The notes: generated by a model not told the origin, from the letters alone. Positions 11,549 to 19,667 are shown, counted from the stretch's first letter. The stretch: DNA of 62,034 nt from Nitrospira sp. (GCA_015903945.1 JABMDL010000017.1:1-62034); one strand, 5' to 3'. Translations and numbers: made by a program.

Positions 11549-12202
11549 CTACGTATAGCCTGTCTTGTGAATATCGAGACTGCGCCTTCCTTTCAGGCGA
11601 TCTCTAAGGAGTTTTCCCTGGAGAGTAAGCGGTGCCCCCTTCAAATCTATGCGCACTTCAGTTGCTGGAGTAAGCGTTGCCCATAACCTTCGCTCCAGCT
11701 TCGTTGAATTTGCCTCTAGCCAACGTTTCACCATGAGGTTTCTGTCAGACTTCTTAGGAGAACGCAACCATTGCCCTTGATGAATCCATAGCTTTGCTTC
11801 CGGATGTTGCAGTGATTTCTTCACCCACCAAAGTGGACAATTTTGCTTGCGCACATTGCCTAACAATTTGACAACCCGTGGCACCAGCTTGCTAAGTGCG
11901 TAATCATTGGCAAGCCTGCCTACCATTGCACTGCGGTAATACTGAGCGCGATAGCCTGCCGATGAGTTATGGAACAAATCTACCGTCTTGGCATCCAGCA
12001 GCAACGTGATATCAACACGGTAGTACCCAGAATATTTCTTAATCCTTGTGCGCTTGTGCGTGAGGATGGTTGCTTGTTTGGCGATGTGACCCACAATGCT
12101 GGGAAACCCTGGCCCATAGAGAAGTTGCCGGCGACGACGGCCATGAATCGTCTCACCAAGGCACCATTTCTTGGGTGATATCCGTACCAAGTTAGTCGGC
12201 AT
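11549..12202 (-). CDS. Hypothetical protein, orphan accessory gene
   Basis: A 217-residue basic protein that I do not recognise. It is rich in Lys, Arg, Trp and Leu, has no signal peptide or membrane segment, and uses more A/T-ending codons than its neighbours, which suggests transfer. I prefer the ATG at 12202 because GAGGGCCT sits just upstream; a GTG at 12256 would add 18 residues. Its 5' side carries two strong palindromes and then a toxin-antitoxin pair, so it belongs to an accessory islet. The high density of basic and aromatic residues would fit nucleic-acid binding, but this is a guess. Confidence 0.45.
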   Translation of the reverse strand: MPTNLVRISPKKWCLGETIHGRRRRQLLYGPGFPSIVGHIAKQATILTHKRTRIKKYSGYYRVDITLLLDAKTVDLFHNSSAGYRAQYYRSAMVGRLANDYALSKLVPRVVKLLGNVRKQNCPLWWVKKSLQHPEAKLWIHQGQWLRSPKKSDRNLMVKRWLEANSTKLERRLWATLTPATEVRIDLKGAPLTLQGKLLRDRLKGRRSLDIHKTGYT

Positions 12203-12276
12203 AGGCCCTCGATTCCACTGTCTCTTTTCCAGCCATGAGGAATGGGGTTCCACCACCTTATCTTATTGGTTCCGAG

Positions 12277-12307
12277 CGGGGACAGATCTATAGGCGATCT
12301 GTCCCCG
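12277..12307. repeat. REP-like hairpin, 12-bp perfect arms
   Basis: Arms CGGGGACAGATC (12277-12288) and GATCTGTCCCCG (12296-12307) are exact reverse complements around a 7-nt loop. Short GGGGACAG palindromes of this kind often mark REP elements mobilised by RAYT transposases; no RAYT gene is visible in the window. It sits 20-75 bp upstream of the orphan gene. Confidence 0.65.
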
Positions 12308-12334
12308 CCCACCACTCCCTTTCCAACGGGCGGT

Positions 12335-12435
12335 CGGGTTGATCTCCTACTGCGCGCATGCACCGAGCACAGCCCGTAACTGTGACGTTCGATTCAATCC
12401 GAGTGCGCGGTGCGCGAGCAAAGGAGATCAACCCG
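12335..12435. repeat. Palindromic element with ACTGCGCGCA core, copy 1
   Basis: Outer arms CGGGTTGATCTCCT (12335-12348) and AGGAGATCAACCCG (12422-12435) are exact reverse complements. Inside the left arm lies ACTGCGCGCA (12349-12358) and inside the right arm GCGCGGTGCGCGAGCA. The same inner words occur at 30.7 kb and, in part, at 47.7 kb with different outer arms, so this is a repeated element family in the genome. Confidence 0.65.
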
Positions 12436-12482
12436 GCCAACCCTTTCCGCAGTCCTCATGATGCCACATCCGAACGCGTGCA
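12405..12482. repeat. Imperfect ~77-bp direct repeat, copy A (flanks toxin-antitoxin pair)
   Basis: Shares GCGAGCAAAGGAGAT, CAGTCCTCAT and CCGAACG blocks in the same order and spacing with 13377-13453. The copy overlaps the right half of the palindromic element and extends beyond it. The two copies bracket 0.9 kb that includes only the toxin-antitoxin genes. Confidence 0.65.
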
Positions 12483-12716
12483 TCGTTCGCCACCTGTCTT
12501 CTCTCCATAAATCAGAACTGCGGGTGGGATATAGAGATCAGATATCTGAACCCGACAGACCCTGCCGAGCAGCTCGATTTGCGTTCTCTCGCCGAACCTT
12601 GTTGCTCTCGCGTTTGGCCTCGGCCTTCCGACCCCAGTAGGCGCCACGCCCCCTTTTCGCTCCGGCGTGTTCAGTCTTGTGAGCTCTTCCGGCCATAAAC
12701 AATTCAACCTGCCTGC

Positions 12717-13004
12717 TTATGCCACCCGCAGAACAAGCCGCTTACCGCAAGCCTTGACGTACTTTCGAAGCGTGGCCACGGACGGGGAATGCTTTCCGGT
12801 GGCCAACGCACGCTCGATGCGCGCAATGGCAGGCGCCTGTGTCCCCATTCGCTTCGCCACCTGCGCCTGGGTCAGCCCGGCCTCGTGCCGGGCTTTCAAC
12901 AACGCGTCAAGGAGTTCGGCCTCCTCACGCTCAAGACGCCGAACCTCTGCGCGCACGCCGGGCCGCCGCATCAGGCGCTTCACCAACTGGTCATGCGTTT
13001 TCAT
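12717..13004 (-). CDS. HTH-XRE antitoxin of HigBA-type toxin-antitoxin system
   Basis: The 95-residue protein has a helix-turn-helix of the XRE/Cro class (LTQAQVAKRMGTQAPAIARIE, split here as about 44-64) after a basic N-terminal segment. Such proteins neutralise a partner toxin and repress their own promoter as dimers. It overlaps the end of the upstream toxin gene by 14 bp, so the order is toxin then antitoxin, as in higBA. Function as antitoxin is inferred from the pair; family assignment of the DNA-binding domain is clear. Confidence 0.82.
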   Translation of the reverse strand: MKTHDQLVKRLMRRPGVRAEVRRLEREEAELLDALLKARHEAGLTQAQVAKRMGTQAPAIARIERALATGKHSPSVATLRKYVKACGKRLVLRVA

Positions 13005-13323
13005 GTTTAACCTCTTTCATCCGCCTCTCGGCAATTTCTCGCTCACGAGGCGGTGTCTTTTCTGACTTCTTCAGGAAGCTGTGCAGCATGACGATCCGCC
13101 GACCGACAAGAGTGCAAAAGAACACACGGGCGATGCCTTCGGCCCCCTTGAGCCGCAATTCGAAGAGACCTCCCCCAAACGCCTTGGTATGCGGCTCTCC
13201 AAGGTTTGGTCCGAGGGACACCATCCGCCTGGTCAAGACGATGTATCGTGCCGCGAGCGTATCCGGAAGAGTGAGGATCTGTTCCTGAACCTCTTCACTG
13301 TAATACCCGATCGTATAATCCAC
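12991..13323 (-). CDS. RelE/HigB-type toxin (phage Gp49-like family)
   Basis: The 110-residue protein matches the Gp49-like/HigB toxin pattern: LFELRLKGAEGIARVFF followed by RRIVMLHSFLKKSEKTP and a basic helical tail. Members are ribosome-dependent mRNA interferases. The start at 13323 lies just downstream of a candidate operator palindrome. The toxin-first order and 14-bp overlap with an XRE gene support a HigBA-type type II system. Whether it is active cannot be told from sequence. Confidence 0.82.
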   Translation of the reverse strand: MDYTIGYYSEEVQEQILTLPDTLAARYIVLTRRMVSLGPNLGEPHTKAFGGGLFELRLKGAEGIARVFFCTLVGRRIVMLHSFLKKSEKTPPREREIAERRMKEVKHENA

Positions 13324-13332
13324 CGCTTCATG

Positions 13333-13359
13333 ATAACAAATATGTTATGTTGCTGCAAC
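13333..13359. promoter_or_regulatory. Candidate operator/promoter of toxin-antitoxin operon
   Basis: Two adjacent palindromes lie 10-36 bp upstream of the toxin start: ATAACA-AATA-TGTTAT (13333-13348) and GTTGC-T-GCAAC (13349-13359). AT-rich sequence here can supply a -10 box on the minus strand. Autoregulation by the XRE protein is inferred from family behaviour. Confidence 0.5.
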
Positions 13360-13376
13360 GCGGATCGGCCCCAGTA

Positions 13377-13453
13377 GCGCGGTTCGCGAGCAAAGGAGAT
13401 TGACCGGACGCCCCTCTCCACAGTCCTCATAATGCCGTACCCGAACGTGCGCA
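13377..13453. repeat. Imperfect ~77-bp direct repeat, copy B
   Basis: Second copy of the repeat at 12405-12482, roughly three-quarters identical by eye. It has the right half of the palindromic element (GCGCGGTTCGCGAGCAAAGG) but no matching left arm, so it is either a truncated element or part of a duplicated target. It ends 20 bp from the 3' end of the Rsm22-like gene. Confidence 0.6.
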
Positions 13454-13473
13454 CTATTCACGCCCGACCTTTG

Positions 13474-14652
13474 CTATACCGAACGAATAATATGTACCTC
13501 CGCATCTTGCTCGATCCGCCCCAGCGCCGACACCTTGCCATTCTTCTCTTTTCGCACAATCTTCTCAATCTGCACGATCGCGCCGCGATGCCAGGCATCG
13601 AAGGCCTCATTCTGAGGAGAGACGAGACGGTCTTGCCGTCCGACTTCTTGCCGGCCCTGCTCATTGCAGAGCCAGGCCCTCTTTTCGCCCTTCAGCGCTC
13701 GCAATTCACTGACCACTCGATAACGATCAGGCCGCCGTTTGACAATCGTCTCGCCATCTTTACGAAGCAGGACATACGAAAACTTCAGCGTGTCTTTGAT
13801 GAAACCCACTTCTTTGTCGATCTCCTGAATGAAACCCGGAGCCTCCCATGGCCGCTCTTCGTGGCACCAATCGTACGGATTGATCAACGCCGGACAGTTA
13901 TTCTCATGGAGGCAGGGACTGTAGACCGTACAGTCTTTCTCTTGGAGTAATCGGTCCCGCACCTGATGCAGCGCGCGGGAGGTCTCCCGAAGGGCCGGCT
14001 CGATTATCATCATGGTGCCATGTGGCGCAAGCAGCGCTAGGACCTCAGCCACCAGGCCAGCCTGTGCCCCGATTGGGTCCTTCGCGCCCAAAAACATTTC
14101 GTTCAGACAATTGGCAAGAATGACCAGATCGAATGGGGCCCTTTCCTTGACCTGCTCCAGCCATGCCCTCCGTTCCAAATCCCCCTCGCACGTGTGCAGA
14201 CTCGCGGTGGTGATCCCCGCGGCATGACAATAGCCATTCCACAACAGGCTCGCCTGACGCAGCGCTGCAGGCACTGTGTCCAGAGCCACTACCGACAGCG
14301 CCGCCGTGGATCGGCGGCGATACCACCAATCGAGAACGGCTAACGTGCCTGTCCCGGGCCCGGAACCGAGATCCAAGACGGAAAACCGCCGGTCGTCTTC
14401 AGAAATAGGCATCTCGTCGAGCAAGACCTGGATTTTTGATAGGTTGACCGGAAGAAAGTAGCTGAGATAGGCAGCCGCAAGCACAGGATCTTCCAGATAT
14501 GCCTGGCTGATCGCCTCTCGTTCCTTGGTAAACAGCCGTGAGAGTCCGGCAATGGCTTGAACTAGCCGGGGGCCTGCTACCCTGTTCGTGGAGCCGGACT
14601 GCTCGATGACGTGAAGCAACGACGGCGAGAGGGGAGCGTTGAGGCGGTGCAT
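13474..14652 (-). CDS. Rsm22-like SAM-dependent methyltransferase
   Basis: The 392-residue protein has a SAM-binding motif I, LDLGSGPGTGTLA (about 92-104), a motif IV-like region DLVILANCLNEMF, and a later CPALINPYDWCHEERPW segment characteristic of the Rsm22 family, whose members are mitochondrial small-subunit-associated or bacterial rRNA-methyltransferase-like proteins. The conserved cysteines and the DWCHE motif may bind metal. The precise substrate is not known from sequence. It is divergent from a small gene that starts about 40 bp away, so the two probably share a promoter region. Confidence 0.78.
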   Translation of the reverse strand: MHRLNAPLSPSLLHVIEQSGSTNRVAGPRLVQAIAGLSRLFTKEREAISQAYLEDPVLAAAYLSYFLPVNLSKIQVLLDEMPISEDDRRFSVLDLGSGPGTGTLAVLDWWYRRRSTAALSVVALDTVPAALRQASLLWNGYCHAAGITTASLHTCEGDLERRAWLEQVKERAPFDLVILANCLNEMFLGAKDPIGAQAGLVAEVLALLAPHGTMMIIEPALRETSRALHQVRDRLLQEKDCTVYSPCLHENNCPALINPYDWCHEERPWEAPGFIQEIDKEVGFIKDTLKFSYVLLRKDGETIVKRRPDRYRVVSELRALKGEKRAWLCNEQGRQEVGRQDRLVSPQNEAFDAWHRGAIVQIEKIVRKEKNGKVSALGRIEQDAEVHIIRSV

Positions 14653-14690
14653 GAGCCTAGTGTATGCTCACATCATCATGGAGGACAACT

Positions 14691-14939
14691 ATGACGGACG
14701 ATATCCTGAAGGCATACAAAGACGTGGAATCGGCAGTGGACCGCTATATCAGACTGCTCCACGAACACGTGACTATGTTGCAAAACATCGAACCGCCGGG
14801 GTCGGATAAGGTCGTGCGCCTGACGGCTGGATCAAAGGCCATGACGGACAGCGCATCGATCTACCTATCCTACGCCAAGTACGTGGCGTACGGCATGCCG
14901 GCAAGCGAAGAAATGGTGGAGGATGAGATTCAGGGGTAA
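14691..14939 (+). CDS. Small hypothetical protein, 82 residues
   Basis: I do not recognise this protein. It is predicted mostly helical (ILKAYKDVESAVDRYIRLLH) with no cysteines, signal peptide or membrane segment. The ATG at 14691 has GGAGG seven bases upstream, a strong start signal that decides it against an in-frame ATG at 14664. It is divergent from the Rsm22-like gene and is followed by a repeat and a bidirectional terminator. Confidence 0.65.
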   Translation: MTDDILKAYKDVESAVDRYIRLLHEHVTMLQNIEPPGSDKVVRLTAGSKAMTDSASIYLSYAKYVAYGMPASEEMVEDEIQG

Positions 14940-14947
14940 TAACGTCG

Positions 14948-14997
14948 CTCGTATCTCGTGAAGCGTATCACGATTTCTTGCGCTTCACGCTTCACGG
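14948..14997. repeat. Dispersed CGTGAAGCG-rich repeat, copy 1
   Basis: Contains CTCGTATCTCGTGAAGCGT (14948-14966) whose exact reverse complement occurs at 19969-19987, and CGCTTCACGCTTCACG matching in reverse the CGTGAAGCGTGAAACG at about 19935. The two copies bracket the oxidoreductase operon in inverted orientation. Confidence 0.6.
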
Positions 14998-15026
14998 ATG
15001 ACGAGGAACGCGGCGCGCGGTATAAA

Positions 15027-15066
15027 CACAAAGAGCCTGTCCGGCGAACCGGACAGGCTCTTTGTG
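15027..15066. terminator. Bidirectional rho-independent terminator
   Basis: An 18-bp perfect stem (CACAAAGAGCCTGTCCGG and its complement, 15027-15044 and 15049-15066) closes a CGAA tetraloop. It is followed by TTTTCG on the plus strand and TTTATA on the minus strand. It ends the minus-strand oxidoreductase operon (alpha gene stop at 15086) and can also stop transcription from the small plus-strand gene. Confidence 0.9.
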
Positions 15067-15085
15067 TTTTCGTTTCAGCGCGCCG

Positions 15086-16420
15086 TCAGATGCTGCGCAT
15101 GAAATGGGCGACATCGTCCGGATTAACGGCCCCGCCCATGATTTGCGACATGGCGACGTTCGTGGACTTCTTGCCGGTCAGGCCGGACTCGACTTCGTCC
15201 ACGATCAATTCCACCGGCATCGACTGACCGCCGTAGACACGCGGACCGCCGATGATTTTTGCCTTCGAAAAGCCGTAGATCGCCGTGGCGACTTCCTTGG
15301 CCAGCCAGCCGACATAGTTGAATTCCGGCACCACGATCAGCTTGGTCTTGCCGCAGAGCTGACGCAGTTCCTGGGTCGGGAACGGACGGAGCGAGCGGAC
15401 CTTGATCAGGCCGACGTTCAAGCCTTTCTCTTTGCAGAGGCGCACGGCCTCACGCGACTGAGCCGCCGCGCTGCCGGAGGCGATGATGATCGCTTCGGCG
15501 CCTTCGACATTCTCCGCCGTGAGCAACCCGCCCATGTACTTATTGATATATTTGCGCGACCGCTCCACGGCCGCCCACACTTCCTGTTGCCACACCGCGT
15601 GAATGTTATAGGCCATGAAGTTCGACTTTTGGACCGGGGCATCGCGGGACAAGCGCGCGGGAGGATTCTCCGCATCGAGCACCGGCACCGCACCACGCCA
15701 GGCTTCTCGCGGCGGGAGCTTAATCCCACGGTCCTGCATACGCACATAGCCGCGCGCGTGCGTCACAAAGAACCCGTCGCAGCAGACGCCGACCGGCAAC
15801 GTCACATCGTTCTTTTCACTGATCGTGAATCCCGCCATCGTGAAATCAAACATATCTTGTTGGTTCTCGGCGTGGAACACGATCATGCCGCAGTTCAGCA
15901 AATACGAGACTTCGATGTTATCCGGCTGAATGGCGAGCGGCGCGTTGACCACACGGCACGTGAACATGGCGACGACCGGTAGACGGTGGCCTGGCCATGA
16001 CGCGATACCTTCCAAACCACGCAACGTGCCCGGACCGGCGGTCGCCGTATAGCAACGGACGCCCGAGCGGGACCCGCCGGCGATGGCGGCCATGACACCG
16101 ACTTCTTCTTCACCCCGGTAATATTCTTTCACATAGCCTTCGCCGTAGAGCACGCCAACAAGCTGCATGGTTTCAGATTGCGGGGTGATTGGATAGGCGA
16201 TGGCCAAATCCACGTTCGAGCGGCGGACAGCTTCTTTCGCTGCCTCGCTGCCGGTGATGAATTCCTTGGTCCGCGGCGCTTCGAGAAACATGTATTCGGG
16301 CGTCACCACCCTTTGTCTCTTGGCCTCGGCGTGCGGATCTTTCTTGGCCGCGCTCGGTGGCGCCGCCACGCTGGTGATCGGATCGCCCTGGGGATTGGTT
16401 TTGACTTCGGTTTCGCTCAT
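15086..16420 (-). CDS. 2-oxoacid:ferredoxin oxidoreductase, alpha subunit
   Basis: The 444-residue alpha subunit has the pyrimidine-binding domain with AIAYPITPQSETMQL and the active-site region TATAGPGTLRGLEGI, typical of pyruvate/2-oxoglutarate:ferredoxin oxidoreductases. These enzymes carboxylate acetyl-CoA or succinyl-CoA with reduced ferredoxin in the rTCA cycle. A transketolase C-terminal-like domain (GGLLTAENVEGAEAIIIASG onward) follows. It is the last gene of a five-gene operon. Sequence inspection alone does not decide between pyruvate and 2-oxoglutarate. The 40-residue N-terminal extension is low-complexity. Confidence 0.92.
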   Translation of the reverse strand: MSETEVKTNPQGDPITSVAAPPSAAKKDPHAEAKRQRVVTPEYMFLEAPRTKEFITGSEAAKEAVRRSNVDLAIAYPITPQSETMQLVGVLYGEGYVKEYYRGEEEVGVMAAIAGGSRSGVRCYTATAGPGTLRGLEGIASWPGHRLPVVAMFTCRVVNAPLAIQPDNIEVSYLLNCGMIVFHAENQQDMFDFTMAGFTISEKNDVTLPVGVCCDGFFVTHARGYVRMQDRGIKLPPREAWRGAVPVLDAENPPARLSRDAPVQKSNFMAYNIHAVWQQEVWAAVERSRKYINKYMGGLLTAENVEGAEAIIIASGSAAAQSREAVRLCKEKGLNVGLIKVRSLRPFPTQELRQLCGKTKLIVVPEFNYVGWLAKEVATAIYGFSKAKIIGGPRVYGGQSMPVELIVDEVESGLTGKKSTNVAMSQIMGGAVNPDDVAHFMRSI

Positions 16421-16460
16421 AGTTGCACCTCTTGGCTAGTTCGAGCGTTGCCGCCCGGCC

Positions 16461-17225
16461 TCATCCTTCCCGTTTCATCTGCTCAGCGCTGTGCCCGAAC
16501 ATCGCCGCGCTGCCGCTTCCTCCCGGTGTCGGCGCGAACTCCAACGGATTCGCATGGGTCTTGCCACCGTGGACCTTCGATTGCGTTCCGGTATACCGAA
16601 CATTCTCACCGTTGGCCGGCAGCTTGATACCCAATTGTTCGCGCACCTTCTTGAAGATCTGCGCGACACGCTTGATCTTGAGGGTATCGGAATCTCGAAT
16701 CGTGAGCATGGCGTCTTCATGGCCCTGTTCGGCGCAAATGGCCATGGTGCAGCAGTTCGTTCCCGCCCGGATCATCTTGAGGGTCAAATTCGCGTAGTGG
16801 CAATGCACGCCGATGAAGATGCAGGCTTCGATCTTATTGCCCCAGATCGTGAGGTTCGGGTGATTGGGGTTGATGACTTCTTCCGGATCGATCTTCGGAT
16901 ACTTCGGCCGATAGTCCGGCATCGGAATGATCATGACTTCCGGAATCTGCGCCGCAATTTCCAGGGTCGCTTTAGCCTTTTCGACCGCGTGATCGTTCCA
17001 CGCCCAGAGCAACAGCGGTCCCGGGAAGATGGTCGCGTTCGGGCTGGTCAACATCTTGCGCGCCATCTCTTCGATGACCACTTCCTCATTGGGCTCGAGC
17101 AGGCCATAAAACAAGCCCTGCCCCGGATCCGGCAGCGACACCCCTAGCTGCGCCGCGGACGGAGGATGGAAGCCGGCCGGCCCCGGTACAATAATACGTT
17201 CTCTTGTATCCTGTGTTGTTGCCAC
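16461..17225 (-). CDS. 2-oxoacid:ferredoxin oxidoreductase, fifth (epsilon-type) subunit
   Basis: The 254-residue protein lies between the delta and alpha subunit genes. It has no TPP or ferredoxin motif. It has three separated cysteines/histidines of note (FIGVHCHYANL, NCCTMAICAEQGHED), which could bind metal. Five-subunit oxidoreductases of this kind are known from Hydrogenobacter, where the epsilon subunit is specific to rTCA organisms and its role is unclear. Assignment rests on position and overall resemblance, hence moderate confidence. Confidence 0.75.
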   Translation of the reverse strand: MATTQDTRERIIVPGPAGFHPPSAAQLGVSLPDPGQGLFYGLLEPNEEVVIEEMARKMLTSPNATIFPGPLLLWAWNDHAVEKAKATLEIAAQIPEVMIIPMPDYRPKYPKIDPEEVINPNHPNLTIWGNKIEACIFIGVHCHYANLTLKMIRAGTNCCTMAICAEQGHEDAMLTIRDSDTLKIKRVAQIFKKVREQLGIKLPANGENVRYTGTQSKVHGGKTHANPLEFAPTPGGSGSAAMFGHSAEQMKREG

Positions 17226-17245
17226 GCCCTTCCCCTTTCCTGCAC

Positions 17246-17569
17246 TTATCCGACGACGGGACTGGCCAAAACAGCCGTCGTGCTCTTCTCACCATACGTA
17301 ATGTTCTCGGTCAACGCCGCCTTCGGCAACTGATCGATCATGATCATCTTGATCGCGTTGTTCTTCGCCATGTTGTCGCAGACCCACACGCATTGTGCGC
17401 AGCCCTTGCAGCGGTCCACGGCGACATAGGCCGAACCGTACTTGAATCCTTTGTCCTTGCCCATTTCGTCGCTGTACTGGATTGTATTGGCCTCAGGACA
17501 ATATTGCGTGCAGAGCTTGCAGCTCTTTGCAGCACAGATCTCAACACTAATATCGGCTACAAGATACAT
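17246..17569 (-). CDS. 2-oxoacid:ferredoxin oxidoreductase, delta (ferredoxin-like) subunit
   Basis: The 107-residue protein carries two [4Fe-4S] motifs: Cys12, 17, 20, 24 and Cys54, 57, 60, 64 (CKGCAQCVWVC). It is the electron-wire subunit that passes electrons between the catalytic core and external ferredoxin. The first motif is spaced Cx4CxxCx3C rather than the usual CxxCxxCx3C. It follows the gamma gene by 9 bp and precedes the epsilon gene by 20 bp, so translation is likely coupled. Confidence 0.9.
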   Translation of the reverse strand: MYLVADISVEICAAKSCKLCTQYCPEANTIQYSDEMGKDKGFKYGSAYVAVDRCKGCAQCVWVCDNMAKNNAIKMIMIDQLPKAALTENITYGEKSTTAVLASPVVG

Positions 17570-17578
17570 GGTACTCCT

Positions 17579-18295
17579 TTACACGGCCGCTGCGGCGGCC
17601 GGTGCCTCCGCGCGCTGAACATCCTTGGCCGCCCACCCTTTATCGACGGCGTAGTTCCATGCCGCGCGCATGACGGCGACGTTCTTCTCAATGAGTTCCT
17701 GTTTCTTTTTGAACTTTCGCTCGACGACGCTGTCCAATGCCGCCGTGCCACCTGATACCACGAACCCTTTACCAAGGAACCGATCTTTCACTGCCTGTTC
17801 TAAGGCCTCCATGTTCGTCAGACCGGTGATCGCGCCGATACAACCCATCAACGCCATATTCGTCGCGAGGTCCATCCCCGAAACTTCCAGCGAAATCTTC
17901 GTGGCCGGAATATAATAGAGCTTCGCACGGCGCTCTTCCAACTCGCGGGCCTGGTCCTTATGCAGCTTCATCGGCCCGTCGTTGTTGATCAACGCAATCC
18001 CGTCTTCCTTCAGGCCGAAGTAAAACGGCATGGTGTAGGACTTGCCGTGTGTAATCACTTGAGGATGGAAGATGATGATGATGTGCGGGAAGGTAATCTC
18101 GCCGATCTCATAGATCGGTTCGTCTGACACGCGGACGTAGCTCTCAACCGGCGCCATCCGCTTTTCCGACCCATAGAACGGAACGATTGTACTTTCGCCG
18201 CCGGCGTTGATGACGGCGGTGCTGAGAATATGCGAGCCGGTGACGACACCCTGGCCGCCGACGCCCGCCATTCGAATGTTGAAACGCTTTGCCAT
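17579..18295 (-). CDS. 2-oxoacid:ferredoxin oxidoreductase, gamma subunit
   Basis: The 238-residue protein begins with the gamma-domain signature MAGVGGQGVVTGSHIL and has the SYVRVSDEPI segment near residue 52 that is conserved in this domain. The subunit shapes the CoA/active site in four- and five-subunit enzymes. It ends with an Ala-rich tail. It lies 21 bp after the beta gene and shares its transcript. Confidence 0.92.
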   Translation of the reverse strand: MAKRFNIRMAGVGGQGVVTGSHILSTAVINAGGESTIVPFYGSEKRMAPVESYVRVSDEPIYEIGEITFPHIIIIFHPQVITHGKSYTMPFYFGLKEDGIALINNDGPMKLHKDQARELEERRAKLYYIPATKISLEVSGMDLATNMALMGCIGAITGLTNMEALEQAVKDRFLGKGFVVSGGTAALDSVVERKFKKKQELIEKNVAVMRAAWNYAVDKGWAAKDVQRAEAPAAAAAV

Positions 18296-18316
18296 GGTGA
18301 ACCTCCTCGTGAATGC

Positions 18317-19219
18317 CTAGGCCTTGCTGGGAATCGCGGCGGCCGGAGCGGCCGGCTTGGCGAGAAACTCCTTATAGCCATAGCGCTCAGTGAGGTATTG
18401 CTTCGCTTCTTCGCTGACATACTCCGTGAACTGATACCGGTCGTTCTCGACCGTCTTTGCGTCTTCCATGACCTTGTCGGTAGGAATGGCATACTCAATG
18501 TTGCAGGACGTGTAGGCCTGGATGTAGGTCGATCCGACTTCGCGGGCGATCAGCACAGCCTTCTTGATCACGCTTTCCACGCGCCGCGGATTATTGGGCA
18601 CCACCGTGGCGACATACGCGCAGCCGGCGACCTTCGCCATCTGCAGCATGTCCATTTTCTCGAACTTCTTGCCGAGCGGAGCCATCTTCAGCACAGCGCC
18701 TCGATTGGTCATGCCGCTCTCCTGGCCGCCGGTATTGCCGTAGACTTCGTTGTCCAGCATGATCGTTGTAAACCGTTCCTTGCGGAACCAGGAATGGAGG
18801 ACCTGCTGGAAGCCGATGTCCGCCGTGCCACCGTCTCCGGCCATCACGACGACATCCTTGGGCTTATCGCCAAATCGGAGACGCAGACCGCGGGACAACC
18901 CGCTCGCCACGCCGTTTTGATCGCCGTAGTTGCCATACACGAACGGAATCGCCGCCTGAGAGATGGCCAGGCGTCCGCAACCGGCGGTGCCGACCGTAAT
19001 GGTGTCTTCAGGATTCGGGAAGGCCACGATGGCCAGACGAATGAAGAGGGTCATGGCACAGCCCGCGCACATAGGGTGCTCCTCCAACACTTCCTTGAAG
19101 CTGCCCATCTGCGAGACCGTCACTTTCTTCCCGAACGGGCCATGTTCGACCATGTCCCGGTATTCCTTCGGCATGAACTTTTCGAATCCATTTGAGAATT
19201 TCACATAATCGAGACTCAT
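18317..19219 (-). CDS. 2-oxoacid:ferredoxin oxidoreductase, beta (TPP-binding) subunit
   Basis: The 300-residue catalytic subunit has the TPP/Mg motif MAGDGGTADIGFQQ followed by LDNEVYGNTGGQ, and cysteines for its own [4Fe-4S] cluster at CAGC (51, 54), TAGCG (81) and TSCN (about 220). It starts the operon: AGGGAGGTGCCTG precedes the ATG, an unusually good ribosome site. The order beta-gamma-delta-epsilon-alpha differs from the DABGE and EDABG orders described for Hydrogenobacter. Substrate (pyruvate or 2-oxoglutarate) is undetermined. Confidence 0.93.
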   Translation of the reverse strand: MSLDYVKFSNGFEKFMPKEYRDMVEHGPFGKKVTVSQMGSFKEVLEEHPMCAGCAMTLFIRLAIVAFPNPEDTITVGTAGCGRLAISQAAIPFVYGNYGDQNGVASGLSRGLRLRFGDKPKDVVVMAGDGGTADIGFQQVLHSWFRKERFTTIMLDNEVYGNTGGQESGMTNRGAVLKMAPLGKKFEKMDMLQMAKVAGCAYVATVVPNNPRRVESVIKKAVLIAREVGSTYIQAYTSCNIEYAIPTDKVMEDAKTVENDRYQFTEYVSEEAKQYLTERYGYKEFLAKPAAPAAAIPSKA

Positions 19220-19667
19220 CAGGCACCTCCCTATGTCATGAGCAACGCCGGACCGTCACTCGCTTACACCGGAATCGTCTGAAACGAATAAACTGAGGAC
19301 AATGAGGATGGATGACAATTGGTCAAACCTGAATCCGCCACCCGTACCCTTACCCTGGCCATCCTAGCAAAGCCTAAAAAAGGCTGTCAATCGTTCTTCC
19401 TCTACCTTCGAACTCTGACCATTCCGAGACAGCCACGGACCGAGACCGTAGTATAGTATAGTGTCCTGAACCTCGGCACAACTTCTCAGAAGGCCCAGGG
19501 TATCCAATAGAAGACCTAGAGACCATCCTGCTGGTAGGCCATTGGCCCCAAATCGGCTCTCTCATTCAAGTAACCAGAAAGCCTGACGAAGAACCTGCTA
19601 AAAATACGCGCCACAAATTTTGGCGGGGCGATTGCTGATCACGCTCAATCCGTTTACACTAGCCTCT
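19220..19667. other. Divergent promoter region of oxidoreductase operon
   Basis: This 448-bp stretch has no gene. It must hold the minus-strand promoter of the oxidoreductase operon and the plus-strand promoter of the MTHFR-C-like gene. An AGTATAGTATAGTGT stretch near 19447-19461 could provide -10 boxes. No clear operator or riboswitch was seen. Confidence 0.5.

Noticed and set aside
12456..12707. 83-codon minus-strand frame near the TA pair
   Set aside because: Runs into a direct repeat copy, lacks a ribosome site and shows no domain; left as spacer.
19447..19461. AGTATAGTATAGTGT as a tandem operator
   Set aside because: Just two overlapping TATA-like words with no symmetry; kept only as a possible -10 region.
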